Assembly (NCBI GenBank): GCA_023853785.1
Contig: JAJIRX010000668.1
Location: forward strand, 248,001-312,000
Source: Psilocybe azurescens
Lineage: Eukaryota; Basidiomycota; Agaricomycetes; Agaricales; Agrocybaceae
Direction: 5' to 3'
Length of the DNA stretch: 64,000 nucleotides
In this document: one piece after another, positions 1 through 11,317 of the stretch
Layout of the letters: each line of letters starts with the position of its first letter
Position numbering within the stretch: position 1 is the first letter of the stretch
The notes under the pieces: model-generated
What the model saw: only the letters and a program-made list of their open reading frames with translations
Database searches by the model: none
Told to the model about the DNA's origin: nothing
Made by a program: the position numbers and the translations under genes

Positions 1-1780
1 TATTTGGCGTGTTTCCAGCAGGGGTGTCGCCAAAAACTTTAATAACGTACTAGATGTTCGATATTTGGATGCCGAAAGGCATTGCAGCATGTTGAGTGTA
101 ATTTTATAGTTGTCACTGAATAGATAGTGGTTTGCAGTGGTATTGGAAGCAGAACAGAGGACGATGTGGAGGTAGTTACGAGTCCTATTACGGAGTAATA
201 CAGGGCACCTAGCTGGACCTAGGTCACGAAATCTATCTTCGCCCGAAAGTTTTTCCTTATTAGCTCTATTTTGCACGTGCCATCAGCTTTGTTCTGGTTT
301 CGTTTCCTCAGACCGTTCGGTTCTTTCCGAACCAATGGACCGAATTCCATCAATTATAATAACATTTTCTTACGGTGACACGCCTTTCTGATTTGATTTT
401 GCCCTTGAGATTCTGATTTACCCTTTTAATCCCAGAGGATACACTTGAAGTAGCAACATTTAACATGAGATCGGTTAGCATGAAATAGTCGATTCTAATC
501 TAATACCGGCGCACCTGCTTCAAAGTCACAGAGGCAATATCATGGACCTTGGACTGTCTGAGTATTAGCACGCTGTCGAGCTACCCACAGAATATCGTGA
601 ATCTTCGATAGTGACTTTAAAAAGGTACACATACCTACATTATAGTGTGTCTCTACTAATTCTGATTCATTAAGTACGACAGATGGCCAAATGGCAGGAC
701 ATTTTGAAATGGATAACTCCGCCACCCTGACTGCTCCCTGTGGACGTGGTCTTCTTCTGTACATTGTACAAACAGTCTCGCCTTCGAGATTCGGTAGACC
801 AACAGTGGACTTCACAACTAAACAAGACCTCGTCGGATCTATTGATGAATGAGTTAACCGGAATCGTACGTCTAAGGAACAGCACTGGCATGCTCAAGAA
901 TAGGCACTCCCAAGGGTTCCTCACACCTGTCATCGACCAATCCAAATCGACAGACTTTATAGATTGACATTGCTATTTTTTTCTTTTTTTCTTTTTTCTC
1001 TTTGTTCGCTTCGCGTACTACGGTACATATTAGTGAGGTTATGCATTGCAAATATACCCCCTTAATTCAGCTACCCTGTGCTAGCACTGTGCAGTAGCCC
1101 AGGACTACACACCAAGCACATATCATGCTGACAGGTGCATGCTGGTGGCACAAGATAAGATTAGCTCGACTAGATAAAAAATGGACTCGTAATGGGCCAG
1201 GCGCAGCATCGGCTCACATACTTACTCAAGTGGGCAGGATGACAACAAAGTCGTCACTATCACGTGGGTGCGTCACAGCAATAAAAATAGCGCCTGGTGG
1301 CTTGTCCAGTTTCAATAATGCTCGATCTGGGTCCGTCATATCCGTCACCATGAGTTCGTCAAACCGCCTGGAACGTGTTTGTGCTCCCCTCAGGGAAAGG
1401 AACGATCCCGGGTTGATTTTGTCACACCATCACGAGGTATCGGAATGGTAGGAGCATGAAATCAGAAAAAGCCTCGTGTTCGGGAACAGTACAAGAGCAG
1501 GGCTTCATTTCAGGTTGATGTGGCCCAGATACGCGCCGAATCTCCAATTTGCTTCAATGGCGGCTTGGAATCCCAGTGCCACCCATTCACATTTATCCAA
1601 ACCCGGAATGCACGAGTCAGAATCGTGCAGAAGCCACTGGACTGCGCCATGAACACCAGTCCAGGTGAATTTCTTGGCCTATAATATACCGTACTGCATC
1701 CCACTATTGTTGTAGGCCACTCCCCTCTTCTGCCCTCAACTTTACTCTCTACATTTTCGTCTTGATTATTTTGCTTTAGA
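1..1780. other. no confident gene
   Basis: Short open frames occur on both strands but none shows a recognisable domain, a convincing splice chain or a codon pattern better than its antisense. A minus-strand stretch around 1256-1390 reads as a soluble 40-odd residue segment and could be an exon of an unrecognised gene, but I cannot place a start or splice partners. Treated as intergenic or decayed sequence. Confidence 0.4.
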
Positions 1781-2702
1781 ATGGACTCTTTCGCTCGTCT
1801 TGCTATTATTGAAGGTCTTATTCCTGCTGCGCGGACGACCTTGCCTCGGGTTAGAGAGGACACCAGACGATACGCCGTATACTTTCCTTCCAAGGCTAGT
1901 CTCAGGGCGAAAAGTATCGAAACAGATGCTTGCAGTACTTGGACTTTCTCTGCCTCAGAATTGCCTTGTTCTGGAAGCTCTAGCAATACTAGTCTCGAAA
2001 CTACCCCAGCAAAACAGATTGCGGACAGTTATCGCGCTCTTCATTCGCTTGATGATGTCAGCGATAATACTACGCGATCCAGCTCCCCATCCGAATATTC
2101 GGAAAACGACTGCTGGGACATAGCCTATCTTTATGAATCATCCCCGTTCTCTCCTGGAACCCTCAAAGCTGTCTACCGTCAGTCGCGTCACGAAGCCCTA
2201 CTCACTACTGTATGTCTGTCAATGGTGTTGATCATCGTTACACTTCCTCATTAATATGCGGATTTTTTTTCTAGTTTCAGGAGGCTGCGAATATCGCCAA
2301 GGCGTGTGGTCTTGAACCTCATGACAAGGTCGCCTGTCAACGTTCGGGGTGTCGCGACTGGCTTCCTGGTGCAAAGGCTTTGGCATACCACCTCCATATC
2401 CACGATATTCATGATCGGTACGCTAAATTCAACTATTGCCGCCTACCTGTGACATCGAGCCCAATCGCGTTTTATAGCTCCATCGATTGCCATCGTTGCA
2501 AAGGTCGCTTTGAAGACCAGGCCGCTTTCCACCTACACCAATGTAACAAATCATACAGCTTCTATTTTCCTTCCATCTCTGCAAGTCCTCTGCGATGTAA
2601 GATGCTTCTTTTATGTGACTGCCGTTATGCATTAACTGACGATTCGTTGTCGCCCCAGATGGTTTCCAGAGGGTTATATCCCTGTTACACAGATCGTTCT
2701 AG
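1781..2702 (+). CDS. C2H2-like zinc finger protein, hypothetical
   Basis: Unknown function; probably a nucleic-acid or protein binding protein. Three exons are supported: 1781-2209, about 2281-2596 and 2659-2702, with GT-AG introns (donors GTATGT and GTAAGA) and the last codon split as T|AT before the stop. The first half is Ser/Thr-rich and acidic. The second exon has two zinc-finger-like units: C-x4-C followed by H-x3-H (the AYHLHIHDIH region), and CHRC followed by HLHQC. The linker lengths are not those of classical TFIIIA fingers. The start is the first ATG of the long first exon. The acceptor of intron 1 could also be 6 nt upstream, adding two residues in frame. It stands alone, 0.5 kb from the ADP-ribosylation island; no functional link is evident. 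Confidence 0.6.
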
Positions 2703-3213
2703 TATCAAAAGGTATCATTATTATAGCTATCAAACCTATAGATTCACCTTAATTGTTGTCACCTTATACAAATAATTTATTCGTGCATTAATTCTTTCAT
2801 TTCACGTATACTTCATTTCTCCTTCTCCTATAGCATGTCCTCACACCTCTTACGTTGACTGTTCGCCCACATTAATTAATTGTTCATTCATATATCTTCG
2901 ACCCTTCAAGGGCACCCCTGGCCCTCTGGTACATCGGATGCGAACTCAATGCTCGGAGTCAGGGACGAATCTCGGAATTAACGAGTTGGGACCAATGTAT
3001 TGAAAGATTGGCACGTCTCTTTTAAAGATTAGATTACGAGTTCTCATTGGTTGACTTCGTGAACAAATGATCGATCCGGATAGTAGGTTATGAAAGTGGC
3101 AAGGCAATCGACCTCATTCTGTGTGCAATTACATAGATACGGTATACGATCGTGATTTACATTGGAGACGTTGGCAGATTTACGACAGGGTCAGCCCTTC
3201 ATTAGATTCGAGA
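2703..3213. other. intergenic, AT-rich
   Basis: No gene seen. The stretch is the shared 3' flank of the convergent C2H2-like gene and the minus-strand zinc-finger gene. I checked the minus strand here for a missing PARP catalytic exon of the latter gene and found no match to the motifs present in its paralogs. Confidence 0.5.
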
Positions 3214-4370
3214 TCACTCGCCGGTTTCCTCATCATATTCCATATGCTTGTTCATAGACTCTTCCCTGCACCCTCTCGAACAGAAGTAATCGATATCGCT
3301 CTGCGGCAAAGTCAAGCACATAATGCAAGGCGATGCCAGACCACTCGCAACAGCTTCCCTATTATAGTAACAATGACAACAAATCAGATCATCGTTAGAT
3401 ACATATTCATTGTTATGACAAGCGGGCAAACATGACGTACTCGCGGTGTCGCATCGAACAATAGTCACTGGCTTTCACCCCTTTCGCGTCAATGTGGACA
3501 GGCTGCCCGCAGCCAGGGATAAGGCACTCAGTATCATCGGCAGATTGTTGCGTGCTAATATGAAGCTGTTGAGCGGCAGGGAGTGGATTCGAAGAAGCTG
3601 CCAAGTTAACTGCACCATTCGTTACCACGTTCTGCGCAGGACCCGCCTGAGAAGTTCCGGGCTGCGGGACGGCGATGTTGAGGAAAGGGTTGTTTACGGG
3701 CACATTGTGGGTGGTAGGAGGAACGACTTGAGCTACAGGATTCGCAAAGGGATTCGTTACGATAGGTTGGGAAGTCGGTGCGGATGTGTGCCCTGCAGGG
3801 TTTCCGCTGGGATTGATCAAGGCCTGTACCTGCGGAATATGCTGTGCGACGAGTTCTGTGAAATAATTCAATAGATGAGATAAAGAACGATCGGGCACAT
3901 AAAAGGCACTGCGATGTCGAAATGTACTTACTTGCCAATTGTATCGGATCGAAGGCAGGTGCGCCTTGCTGTTGGGCCTTCGCGGCGTTCGGTTTAGTGT
4001 ACGTTTGCTGAGCTCCGACTCCAACAGGGTTCCGAGCCTTTCCGCTAGCGCTTGCCAATGCAGCACAATTCTTGCCGCAAAAGTCGAAGTTCTGGAATTT
4101 CGGCTTTTGTGGCATTGCTTCAAAGCCATTACGATATTAGTCCGCATGATACTCTAAGTCTGTCTGCGAGAGGGACTGACGTTGCACAGAGTCGCTGCCT
4201 GCCCGGCGCAGGTCTTCGAACAGTACGAGTGGTTAGAAAACTTCGGTTTCTGATGGCAATACTAAAGTAGTGGTCAAGGGTGTCCGGTATCACACAATCA
4301 AGAAAGTAGTACACACATCGCAAAGTTGAGATGCTTGTGTCGAAGGAACAACTTGAGCAACAGCAGCCAT
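3214..4370 (-). CDS. four-zinc-finger protein, PARP-family paralog lacking catalytic domain
   Basis: Five exons: 4317-4370, 4181-4261, 3932-4117, 3441-3855 and 3214-3358, giving 293 aa once a single missing A is allowed in an AAAA run near 4105. Finger 1 (LCDYCHQKPKF...YCSKTC), finger 2 (QCHKKPKF...FCGKNC), finger 3 (CLIPGCGQPVH...YCSMRH) and finger 4 (CIMCLTLP...FCSRGC) match, in order, the four fingers of the full PARP-like gene at 9.1-11.0 kb. Between fingers 2 and 3 lies a long Pro/Asn/Thr-rich linker. After finger 4 the protein stops within about 15 residues, so the ADP-ribosyltransferase domain is absent. Exon phases add up, so this looks like a real short protein and not a random break. 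It lies 254 bp downstream of the NADAR gene on the same strand. Possible roles (inference): competitor, adaptor or DNA/ADP-ribose reader. Confidence 0.7.
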
Positions 4371-4623
4371 TGTCTTTCAGGGGTAGGTCTGAGATAGAGG
4401 AAGATGGCGGATAAATAGCAAGGTTCACCTTCCTCGTTTTAATATTTGCTGCGCACCCCCACCTCGAGGACATGAGACGGTAACATCACTGATTTAAAAT
4501 CCAAAGATGCGTCAAAGATCAAACACCATCAGCTATAAGCATATGTACACGCGTTGTGCAAGCAGTAGAGAAAACAGGCAGACGAAACAGAACGATAAAA
4601 ACGAGGCTGCTATCGATGAGGAT

Positions 4624-5703
4624 CTAAAATCCGTTACCACGGAGTTTCGCCCTCAGCCTCTCGAGGCATTTCCCGAGCTCATTTCGGCCTTTTCTGTCAG
4701 CTCCTACGCCCCAAAACGCATCCTTATCGGAGTCCTGTCGAGATTTTAAGCATGAGTGTGGTTGCGGGCTATGAAATTGTCTGTTTACCTCAACAAGTTC
4801 CGCATCCCCGGTCGCCAGAAGTTCCGCCTGTAGATCAGCATGCTGGGTAAACTTGTGAAACAGAGTCTCATCCATCTATCATCATCGAGAGTCAATATAG
4901 TTGTTATGGACAGAAAAAGAAAGCGATCTAACTTTCTCGATGTTTACTTGTTTCCAATCTGGTCGTATTTCTGGCTGAAATCGACGAGCCTCAGAAAAGG
5001 CAGCACTGGGCCGCTCAGAACATGTTCGGATGTGCTCTGCAAGATTTGGCCGATGCTGTTGAAACTTATATGATAAAAAATATTTAGATAGATTTAGTTA
5101 CAGGAAATTCCGAAAACACTTTACCTTGAAGGATTGAAAGAGATGTTCACTTGTGGGATACTTTTTCCCGTTGTAAATAACGGGGTGAGGAGAAAAATTT
5201 GTGAAGCCATAATGTGGATCATGTTTGTGATAAAAGAGAATGCGGGATCGACTGGGAGATGCCTTAACAGGGGAAGAACGCCTCGGATTATCAGGAGGGG
5301 GAGGACAAAGACTCGCATTCGCGCTCTTGACGCCTGGTCGACGAGAACGGTAGACGCTGACTCTGGGCGAAGTGACCCGCAGCTCTTCACTTCGGTCAGG
5401 AACATCCTCAGTAATAGTATATTGGTTGTCGACGTGTGATTTTGTCCGACGGATCGGTTGTTCGGCGAAGACGTCCAGACCGCTTTCAGAAGTCTCTGTG
5501 AGGGTGAACATGGTGTTCAAGCTATGTGTATCCCATTGAGAAGGATCTACGTCGGATGACACATAAATTGTTCGACTCCGTTCTTCGACGCGGTAGACAG
5601 GCGCCTTTGTTGCAGTCGGAGACGCGAGGCCACCAAGCGGAGGTAGAGACCTCGTATTGACCGGGGGCGACGTGACAATGGTAATGGTTTGACGGGTTTG
5701 CAT
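4624..5703 (-). CDS. NADAR-domain protein (ADP-ribose processing)
   Basis: Four exons, all in phase and with no frame error: 5125-5703, 4933-5064, 4789-4875 and 4624-4734, 302 aa. Residues 1 to about 150 are Ser/Pro/Arg-rich and disordered. The NADAR domain follows: a start segment with YGFTNFSPHPVIYNGKKYPT, then SEHLFQSFKFQ, a middle helix region with RPDW, KFTQHADLQAELLATGD, and the diagnostic C-terminal WGVGADRKGRNELGKCL. NADAR (YbiA-like) proteins bind or cleave N-glycosidic bonds of ADP-ribose-type substrates; some reverse guanine ADP-ribosylation. The length and motif order fit a complete domain at the C terminus. The start at 5703 is chosen as the first ATG after a poorly supported upstream extension (possible start as far as 5841). 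Its neighbours are PARP-like genes, which supports a role in reversing ADP-ribosylation (inference). Confidence 0.85.
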
Positions 5704-6454
5704 GTTTGAACGGTGGCGAAGGGAAATTGAACAAATTGAGTGTCTGTGTTGTGAGGTTCCTTCCAGAGTTATACCGTGTTGAATCGCTTGTAGAATATTC
5801 GTCCAAGATCCAAAGCACAGCTGTTGCCAACCGTTGAGCAATCTGAACCTTGCTACAACAACGTTGCTCCTTTGATTATCTCGAAACGGCCCCGTGGAAT
5901 CAATGAGTCAAAAAAGCCGATATAGATCATCCTTCCATTTGCAAGCAATGTGTTTGTAGTCTTGCCGCCTCGAGGCCCCTTGGATTATCATGGTTTGGTC
6001 GGTGTAAGGTGTGAAAATAAGAGTCGACATGGCCATCAACTGTCAGTGTTACATACATAGCTTGTGTGACATGACCTCCTTGGACTTAAACCACCACCAC
6101 GACAGTCATTTTCTATCGCAGACTGTCTGCAGAACAAAAGAATTTTGAATCATGCTGTCTAATTGCTATGGGATATCATAAGCTTTGGATGCTATGTCTG
6201 CGGCTTGTTCTATGTATGCCCTTCAATGTTTCGTAACCTTCGTCGACGGTCATGCAACATGGACGCGAACGAGATGCGGTGCATTGTCGTCAGTAACACG
6301 CCAAATCCTCGTGTCTACTTCTGAAATGAATATCCACACATCGCCTGTCCAAGTCTCAGCGATACTCCTTGATGCAACCAGGGTCTTAAATTGATACAAA
6401 ATTCCTTTATTATCTTGCTTTTTGATCATCTCATTTTTCCAGATTCACAAAGAA
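5704..6454. other. divergent intergenic region between NADAR and PARP-like genes
   Basis: No gene recognised. A pyrimidine-rich AG just before 6444 resembles a 3' splice site in front of the PARP-like gene, so a 5' UTR intron or an unrecognised upstream exon is possible. The stretch would contain the promoters of both divergent genes. Confidence 0.35.
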
Positions 6455-7495
6455 ATGTCTACAATCATCGACGAATTCAGTTTCAATCACCCGGAAAACA
6501 AGGGCTACGGGAAATGGAAGAGGTTAAGAATTCTCTCTTGCGATGACTTGGAATACTCAAAAAGTGAGTTGTCCTTCACCGTTTATGTATTTACTCCTAA
6601 TAAAGTTCATTAGTCGAGGCAAATTTCAACAAAGGCTGGAAGCACCCTCAGAAAGCACGGCCGAAAATTCATGCTATTTTCAAAGTCCTGTCATCCGATT
6701 CGAATTTGCAGCCTTTCCACCGCTATCGGTGCGTCATCCCTCCAACCACGAAAATGCGGCGCAGCTTACCATTTTTGAAAACATTCCAGAGCTCTTGTCA
6801 TATCATCGCCTGCTCTTCGTAACCGTACAAAGAATCCCGCCAATGAACAACTGCTTTTCCACGGCACAAATCGTTTCTGCGGTCTAGTTGAAGATGGAAG
6901 CAGGGTGCGACTTTGTAGCCTCTCAAAGTGTCACCTATGCAGCGTCATTCGCAACTCTTTTGATGTCCAGAAATGTGGTACGTTGGTTTAGATTTCCTCA
7001 ATTTTACAGTGGCTTATGTTGGGCCTCAAGGTACAAAACATAAGTTCCGCCGTTTCGGGACAGGCATCTACACAACAGCGTGCTCTTCTAGTAAGTGAAT
7101 CCTGAAATTTGTTATATATCCTTTCGCTCATGTCAATCTTAGAGGCGGACGATTATACGCTTAACGGTGACGAATCATCTAAGCTTCGTGTTCTCCTAGT
7201 GAGCCGTGTAATTGTTGGCAATCCACACAAGCGTCGCCACAATGCCACAGATTTGATCGAGCCACCATGCGGCCACCACTCGGTATGGTTATGTCTGTCG
7301 TGTATTCCGATATCTAACCTATCTGTTTAGGTCATAGGGGAGCCTGGCTCAGATTTAAACTACGAAGAGACCGTAGTATACAACAACGACGCGATACGTC
7401 CTGCTTATCTCATTGTTTACGGTGAGATGCCAATATCGAAATCGAAATTTCACTCCTTCATCACTGCTTTATTTAAGACGCCTTTGGCGTCATAA
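6455..7495 (+). CDS. PARP-like ADP-ribosyltransferase, catalytic domain only
   Basis: Six exons: 6455-6563, 6614-6728, about 6833-6977, 7010-7090, 7143-7282 and 7331-7495, about 251 aa. The protein is essentially one PARP-type catalytic domain: histidine motif FHGTNRFC, tyrosine motif RFGTGIYTTACSSKADDY, and the glutamate segment NYEETVVYNNDAIRP, so the H-Y-E triad is complete. Exon 2 is 115 nt, exactly the length of the matching exon of the paralog at 9.1-11.0 kb. Exon 3 needs one extra base for the frame to continue, or an unusual acceptor a few bases earlier. No zinc finger precedes it, although an upstream exon cannot be excluded. Transcribed away from the NADAR gene. The predicted activity is mono- or poly-ADP-ribosylation; the substrate is unknown. 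Confidence 0.75.
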
Positions 7496-7617
7496 TCTTT
7501 GCTTAACTTGGGGCAACTTTTTTGTTGTAATATAATTCGATAATTTATTAAATTACAGCCTTAATCGACCATTGGTGTTAGCATAATTTGTTTCGAGCTA
7601 TTCCTTCAATTTCTTTC

Positions 7618-8675
7618 TCATTTGCTTGTCGCGTATATGATGATATGCATAGGCAGTATCCCGTCAACTGTTGGCACGAAGAGCGACTCTTCATCTGTGG
7701 TCTGCAACGATATCGGCAAAGATCCCAATATTCAAACTAGGAAAGTGACGTACCTCATCGACATCGACATCTGTAGGTTCGACGGCTATATCACAAGCAA
7801 TCACGACTCGGTACGGCGAAGATGTGCACGATGTTGCAAATCGGTCAGCCAGGGCAGGATTTCGATACGAGTATATGCCTTCTCCAAACCTGATGGCGAC
7901 TGGTTAGTAATACTATTCTGATCGTGATGATACACTGACTTACCTTCCACTATTATAGTTGGCCCCAAAAGCGAACGATTTAAAGCACGATTTGACAATG
8001 CAGCAAATACCACAGGACTTAAAGTTACATAGGGTTGGCTCTTTCGCCCCCAGGTCGCAAATGCACTGGGAACTATGGAAGCTTCGAATCTCGTCAAACG
8101 TGGGATTTGCTTTCCTGGATGATGCATCAAGACACTTGTTATGTGATAACCCAGGCCCCGGACTCGCCTGTATTGTTCATGACGGAGACGAATGTCCCTA
8201 GGAAGGATAATTTCGTACGCCTTTTCAAAAGACGGAGATACACCGGGTGATTCCCATTCGCTTAAGAATTGAGCTCGCACTGAAAAAGACATCAGGTATT
8301 TGGATTCAATTAGCAATAAGAGATCAACATACAATTTCTAAACGTCTTGCTGTCGGAGCTCAGTTCTCGAAGTTGAGGCTCTATACGGACAACGCGGTCG
8401 CAAGGAATACACATCGTCCCGACTGTGCGAGGCTGAGTCTCGCACAGCTCACACTTGTCGACCTGCCCCAAGCGCACACCTTCCCTGAAAAGGCATCAAA
8501 GGCTACTTCATACTCGATGCCCTTCCGTAAACTTACCGTGCATGAGCCTCTGAGCAGAAGTTGGCGAAGGCAGGTTTGCCTGTCGCACGGCAACCTTGAA
8601 GGGCACAGACTGTTGGACTAGGACCCGTTCCATTTCGTGCGCAGCTCCTGCTGCAGTATGGGTGTTTGTGGCCAT
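7618..8675 (-). CDS. divergent PARP-like protein with zinc ribbon
   Basis: Minus-strand gene between the two plus-strand PARP genes. The N terminus (from ATG at 8675) is followed by a zinc ribbon KCELCETQPRTVG...CIPCD, then QFLSEWESPGVSP...HEQYR, matching the start of the catalytic domain in the neighbours. The histidine motif is degenerate (SFHSSQCIC instead of FHGT), and the tyrosine motif is FGEGIYSYRNPALADRF. The glutamate segment is DEESLFVPTVDG followed by a hydrophobic strand ending YATSK and stop. The intron after HEQYR has a GC donor (AG|GCGAGT, intron 8115-8167) and restores the frame exactly. The junction of exon 1 (8537-8675) to the ribbon exon is off by one base, and the stretch around 8280-8330 may hide another intron. 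So the gene model is partly uncertain, but the domain assignment is supported by three motifs in order. Confidence 0.6.
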
Positions 8676-9087
8676 TTTCGACGAATTTCGGCTTCTTCCC
8701 GCAGATCTTCCGGATAAGCCCTCATGAGCGAAAATCAATCTCGACGACGGAAAAGATATACTTCGCATAAGTCTACTGGTACGGGTGTCTTGGTCCTCTG
8801 ACTGGATCCCCAGTGCACGACATTTTTTACGAGGGATACCATGTTGGAAGTTCGGAAGTGAAGATGAAGATGAGAGAATCGACACGTTCATCGATATCAT
8901 GTATAAGGGGTGCATGATGGCCTCGTGAAGGACACGAAGCAACCTCGTTTTTGCAAGTCGAAATCGGTGCTGTCCGGGCATGGTATCATTCGGTTTCGAC
9001 ATCTGTTTAAAAATCGATTCCTTGATCCTTGTTCTTCTTCAAGATTGTTCATTTTTTGTCCTTGGAGCACCGTTGTTCGAGTCTGCG

Positions 9088-11001
9088 ATGGCCTCCCATA
9101 TTCCTCTTGCACTGTCTCTCCTGGGCACGTTGGCCAGTCATTACCCGCTGGGATCGATGACCCAGAAGGCAGCACCGCCTCCGCCTCCGCCTCCGAGTGT
9201 TGCGCCATCTGCCCCAACTCAGAGCGCCCCTGTTCTTCCAACAGCTCCTCCAATCACTACTCCTGGGCCAAATCCTTCCGGAAACGCGAACGGGACTACT
9301 GGGGCAACCGCCAACAGCAATGCAGGAAGCAGCCCTCCAGTTATCAACCCTGTGGCCCTGTGCGAGGCATGTAGACTTCATCTGGAGTAAAACTCTGAAA
9401 TTTCTGAATTTCTGCTATTGCAGGTTTGTCATCTCCGACCAAAATACTTTGACGGCACCAAGACGCATCCCTACTGTAGCAAGTCCTGCGCAAATAAAAA
9501 AACTAGTAACGGTAGTACCAATCCACCAGGATCTTTTTCGGGCACCGGAAACAGTGGCAAGTGCGACGTAAGTTGACATCGATCCGGATGTCTATATCTG
9601 TCCTGACTTCACCGATATCGACTAGTTTTGCCACAATAGACCTAAGTATACAGATGGAACAAAAGTGCACGATTTCTGCAGCAAAGCATGCGCCAGAAGT
9701 GCAAGTGGACCTCAAACAAAAGCCTCAGGTGGCGGAGGCGGAGGCGGAAACTCGACTGCTGGTAACTCACAAGCTCGCCTGTCGCGAATTGTACACTCGT
9801 TCTAACTCTGAGATAGCGACCTGCCAGGCTCCTGGATGTCAAAACCCTCCTCATCCGGGTGGGCACGATTACTGCTCTCTGGCGCACAAAACGTCCGTTG
9901 TTGATTTTCAAACACTGTTCCCAGTTCGGGTGCTGATGCTTCCCACAGGCTAGGAGAGAATCTGTGCCTCATGTGCATGCAGGCTCCCAAGATGGCAAAC
10001 TCTCATTTTTGCAGCCAGCCATGCATCGACGACGCAGAAAGCAAAGGTCCCATGATCCTAGAAGTGCCTGCAGGCCATGTTACTTTCAAAAGCGGTAAGT
10101 TTTCGAAACGCTTCGATTGCCCTGTTCGAGGTCCACAACGTCTCTCCTTTGCAGTAGCCGATCAATTCAAGGCGTCTTGGCGGCATGTTGGAACCGTTAG
10201 CCCGCCTGTACGACGCGTGTATAAGATTTTAGCACCTCCAGCTTCTCTGGCTTCCTACAACGCTTATCGGTAATGAGACCTGCCTAATTTCCGCTTGTGT
10301 CTTAGTTGACGATCTCCGTAACAGGGCAGCGGTCGAGTCTCGAGGGCAGTTTGCAAGCTCGGGTCGATCCGAAGGGAACGAGAATCGAAGATGGCACGGC
10401 ACACGACGTGTATGTAATCTCGGGGATAAGGGACACACCCAGTTCTGTTCAGCCTCCAATTGCTCTCTGTGTTGCATCATTCGCACCTCCTACGACATCT
10501 CTCTGTGGGGAAAGAAGACAGGCTGGGGAAGGTTCGTAACTTGGGCCATTTCTTTTCTTCCAGGTTCTTGGTTGATTCTGAAGATCCAACCATCTAGATT
10601 TGGAAAAGGAATCTACACGTCATCGACATCTTCAAAGTCGGTCACCATTGATTATATTCCATTAGTCTCCTGCTGATGTATGTCATCTAGGTCCAATGAT
10701 TATTCCCATAACGATTGCAAATCGTCGTTGAAGGCGATTCTTCTCAACAAAGTCGTTGTAGGGAAAGGATGCAAGTTGCTCCAAGACAATACATCGCTAA
10801 CGGCGCCTCCTGCGGGATACGATTCTGTAAGTAACAACAGATTCCAAGTCGGCTAACAGTCACTCACCTTAATGCAACCTCATCTCGTGATGTTATCAGG
10901 TTCTCGCGGAAAAGGGAGGAAGCTTGAATTACGACGAGCTTGTCGTGTACAGCAACGATGCCATCCGACCATCATTCCTGGTCATGTACGACGAGCCCTA
11001 G
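9088..11001 (+). CDS. four-zinc-finger PARP-like ADP-ribosyltransferase
   Basis: Ten exons (9088-9366, 9424-9567, 9626-9761, 9817-9892, 9949-10094, 10155-10269, 10325-10531, 10598-10636, 10691-10826, 10900-11001) sum to 1380 nt, 459 aa, with every phase matching and no frame error. A Pro-rich N terminus precedes finger 1 (LCEVCHLRPKY...YCSKSC), finger 2 (KCDFCHNRPKY...FCSKAC), finger 3 (CQAPGCQNPPHPGGHDYCS) and finger 4 (CLMCMQAPK...FCSQPC). The catalytic domain follows: histidine in RRWHGTRRVCNLGDKGH, tyrosine in RFGKGIYTSSTSSKSNDY and glutamate in LNYDELVVYSNDAIRP. The intron 9367-9423 uses a GC donor (GAG|GCATGT), required for the C-x2-C spacing of finger 1. The start could also be a later ATG (before TQKAAPPP). 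A likely nuclear ADP-ribosyltransferase; the fingers may bind nucleic acid or protein. Confidence 0.85.
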
Positions 11002-11317
11002 TCTTTAATTCCTCATCAATACCTCTGTACATTGTACACCGGCTTGGATATAATTTCCAAGCAGGCCCTATTATTTTAATTTATGTATACGGCCGAACAT
11101 GGCACAACACATTGAAATGAAAAACAAAGTTCTATTATCGCAATGAAATCCACGTGAAGCAGCATTACTGTCAGGCTCGAGATTAACGAAGGATGATGCA
11201 ACGAAGACAACGTGCAGAAACTCAATAGTGATTACAGTTCGTTATTACATTCCAACACCAGCAGCCTCAGCTCAAGTGGGGCCAGCACGCTCGCTGCGGA
11301 CTGCAATCCATCTGTCT

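Noticed and set aside
1510..1986. Minus-strand 158-codon frame
   Set aside because: Overlaps exon 1 of the C2H2-like gene, whose splice chain and finger motifs support the plus strand.
3446..3874. Plus-strand 142-codon frame
   Set aside because: Antisense of the Pro/Asn-rich linker of the four-finger protein, whose exon phases add up.
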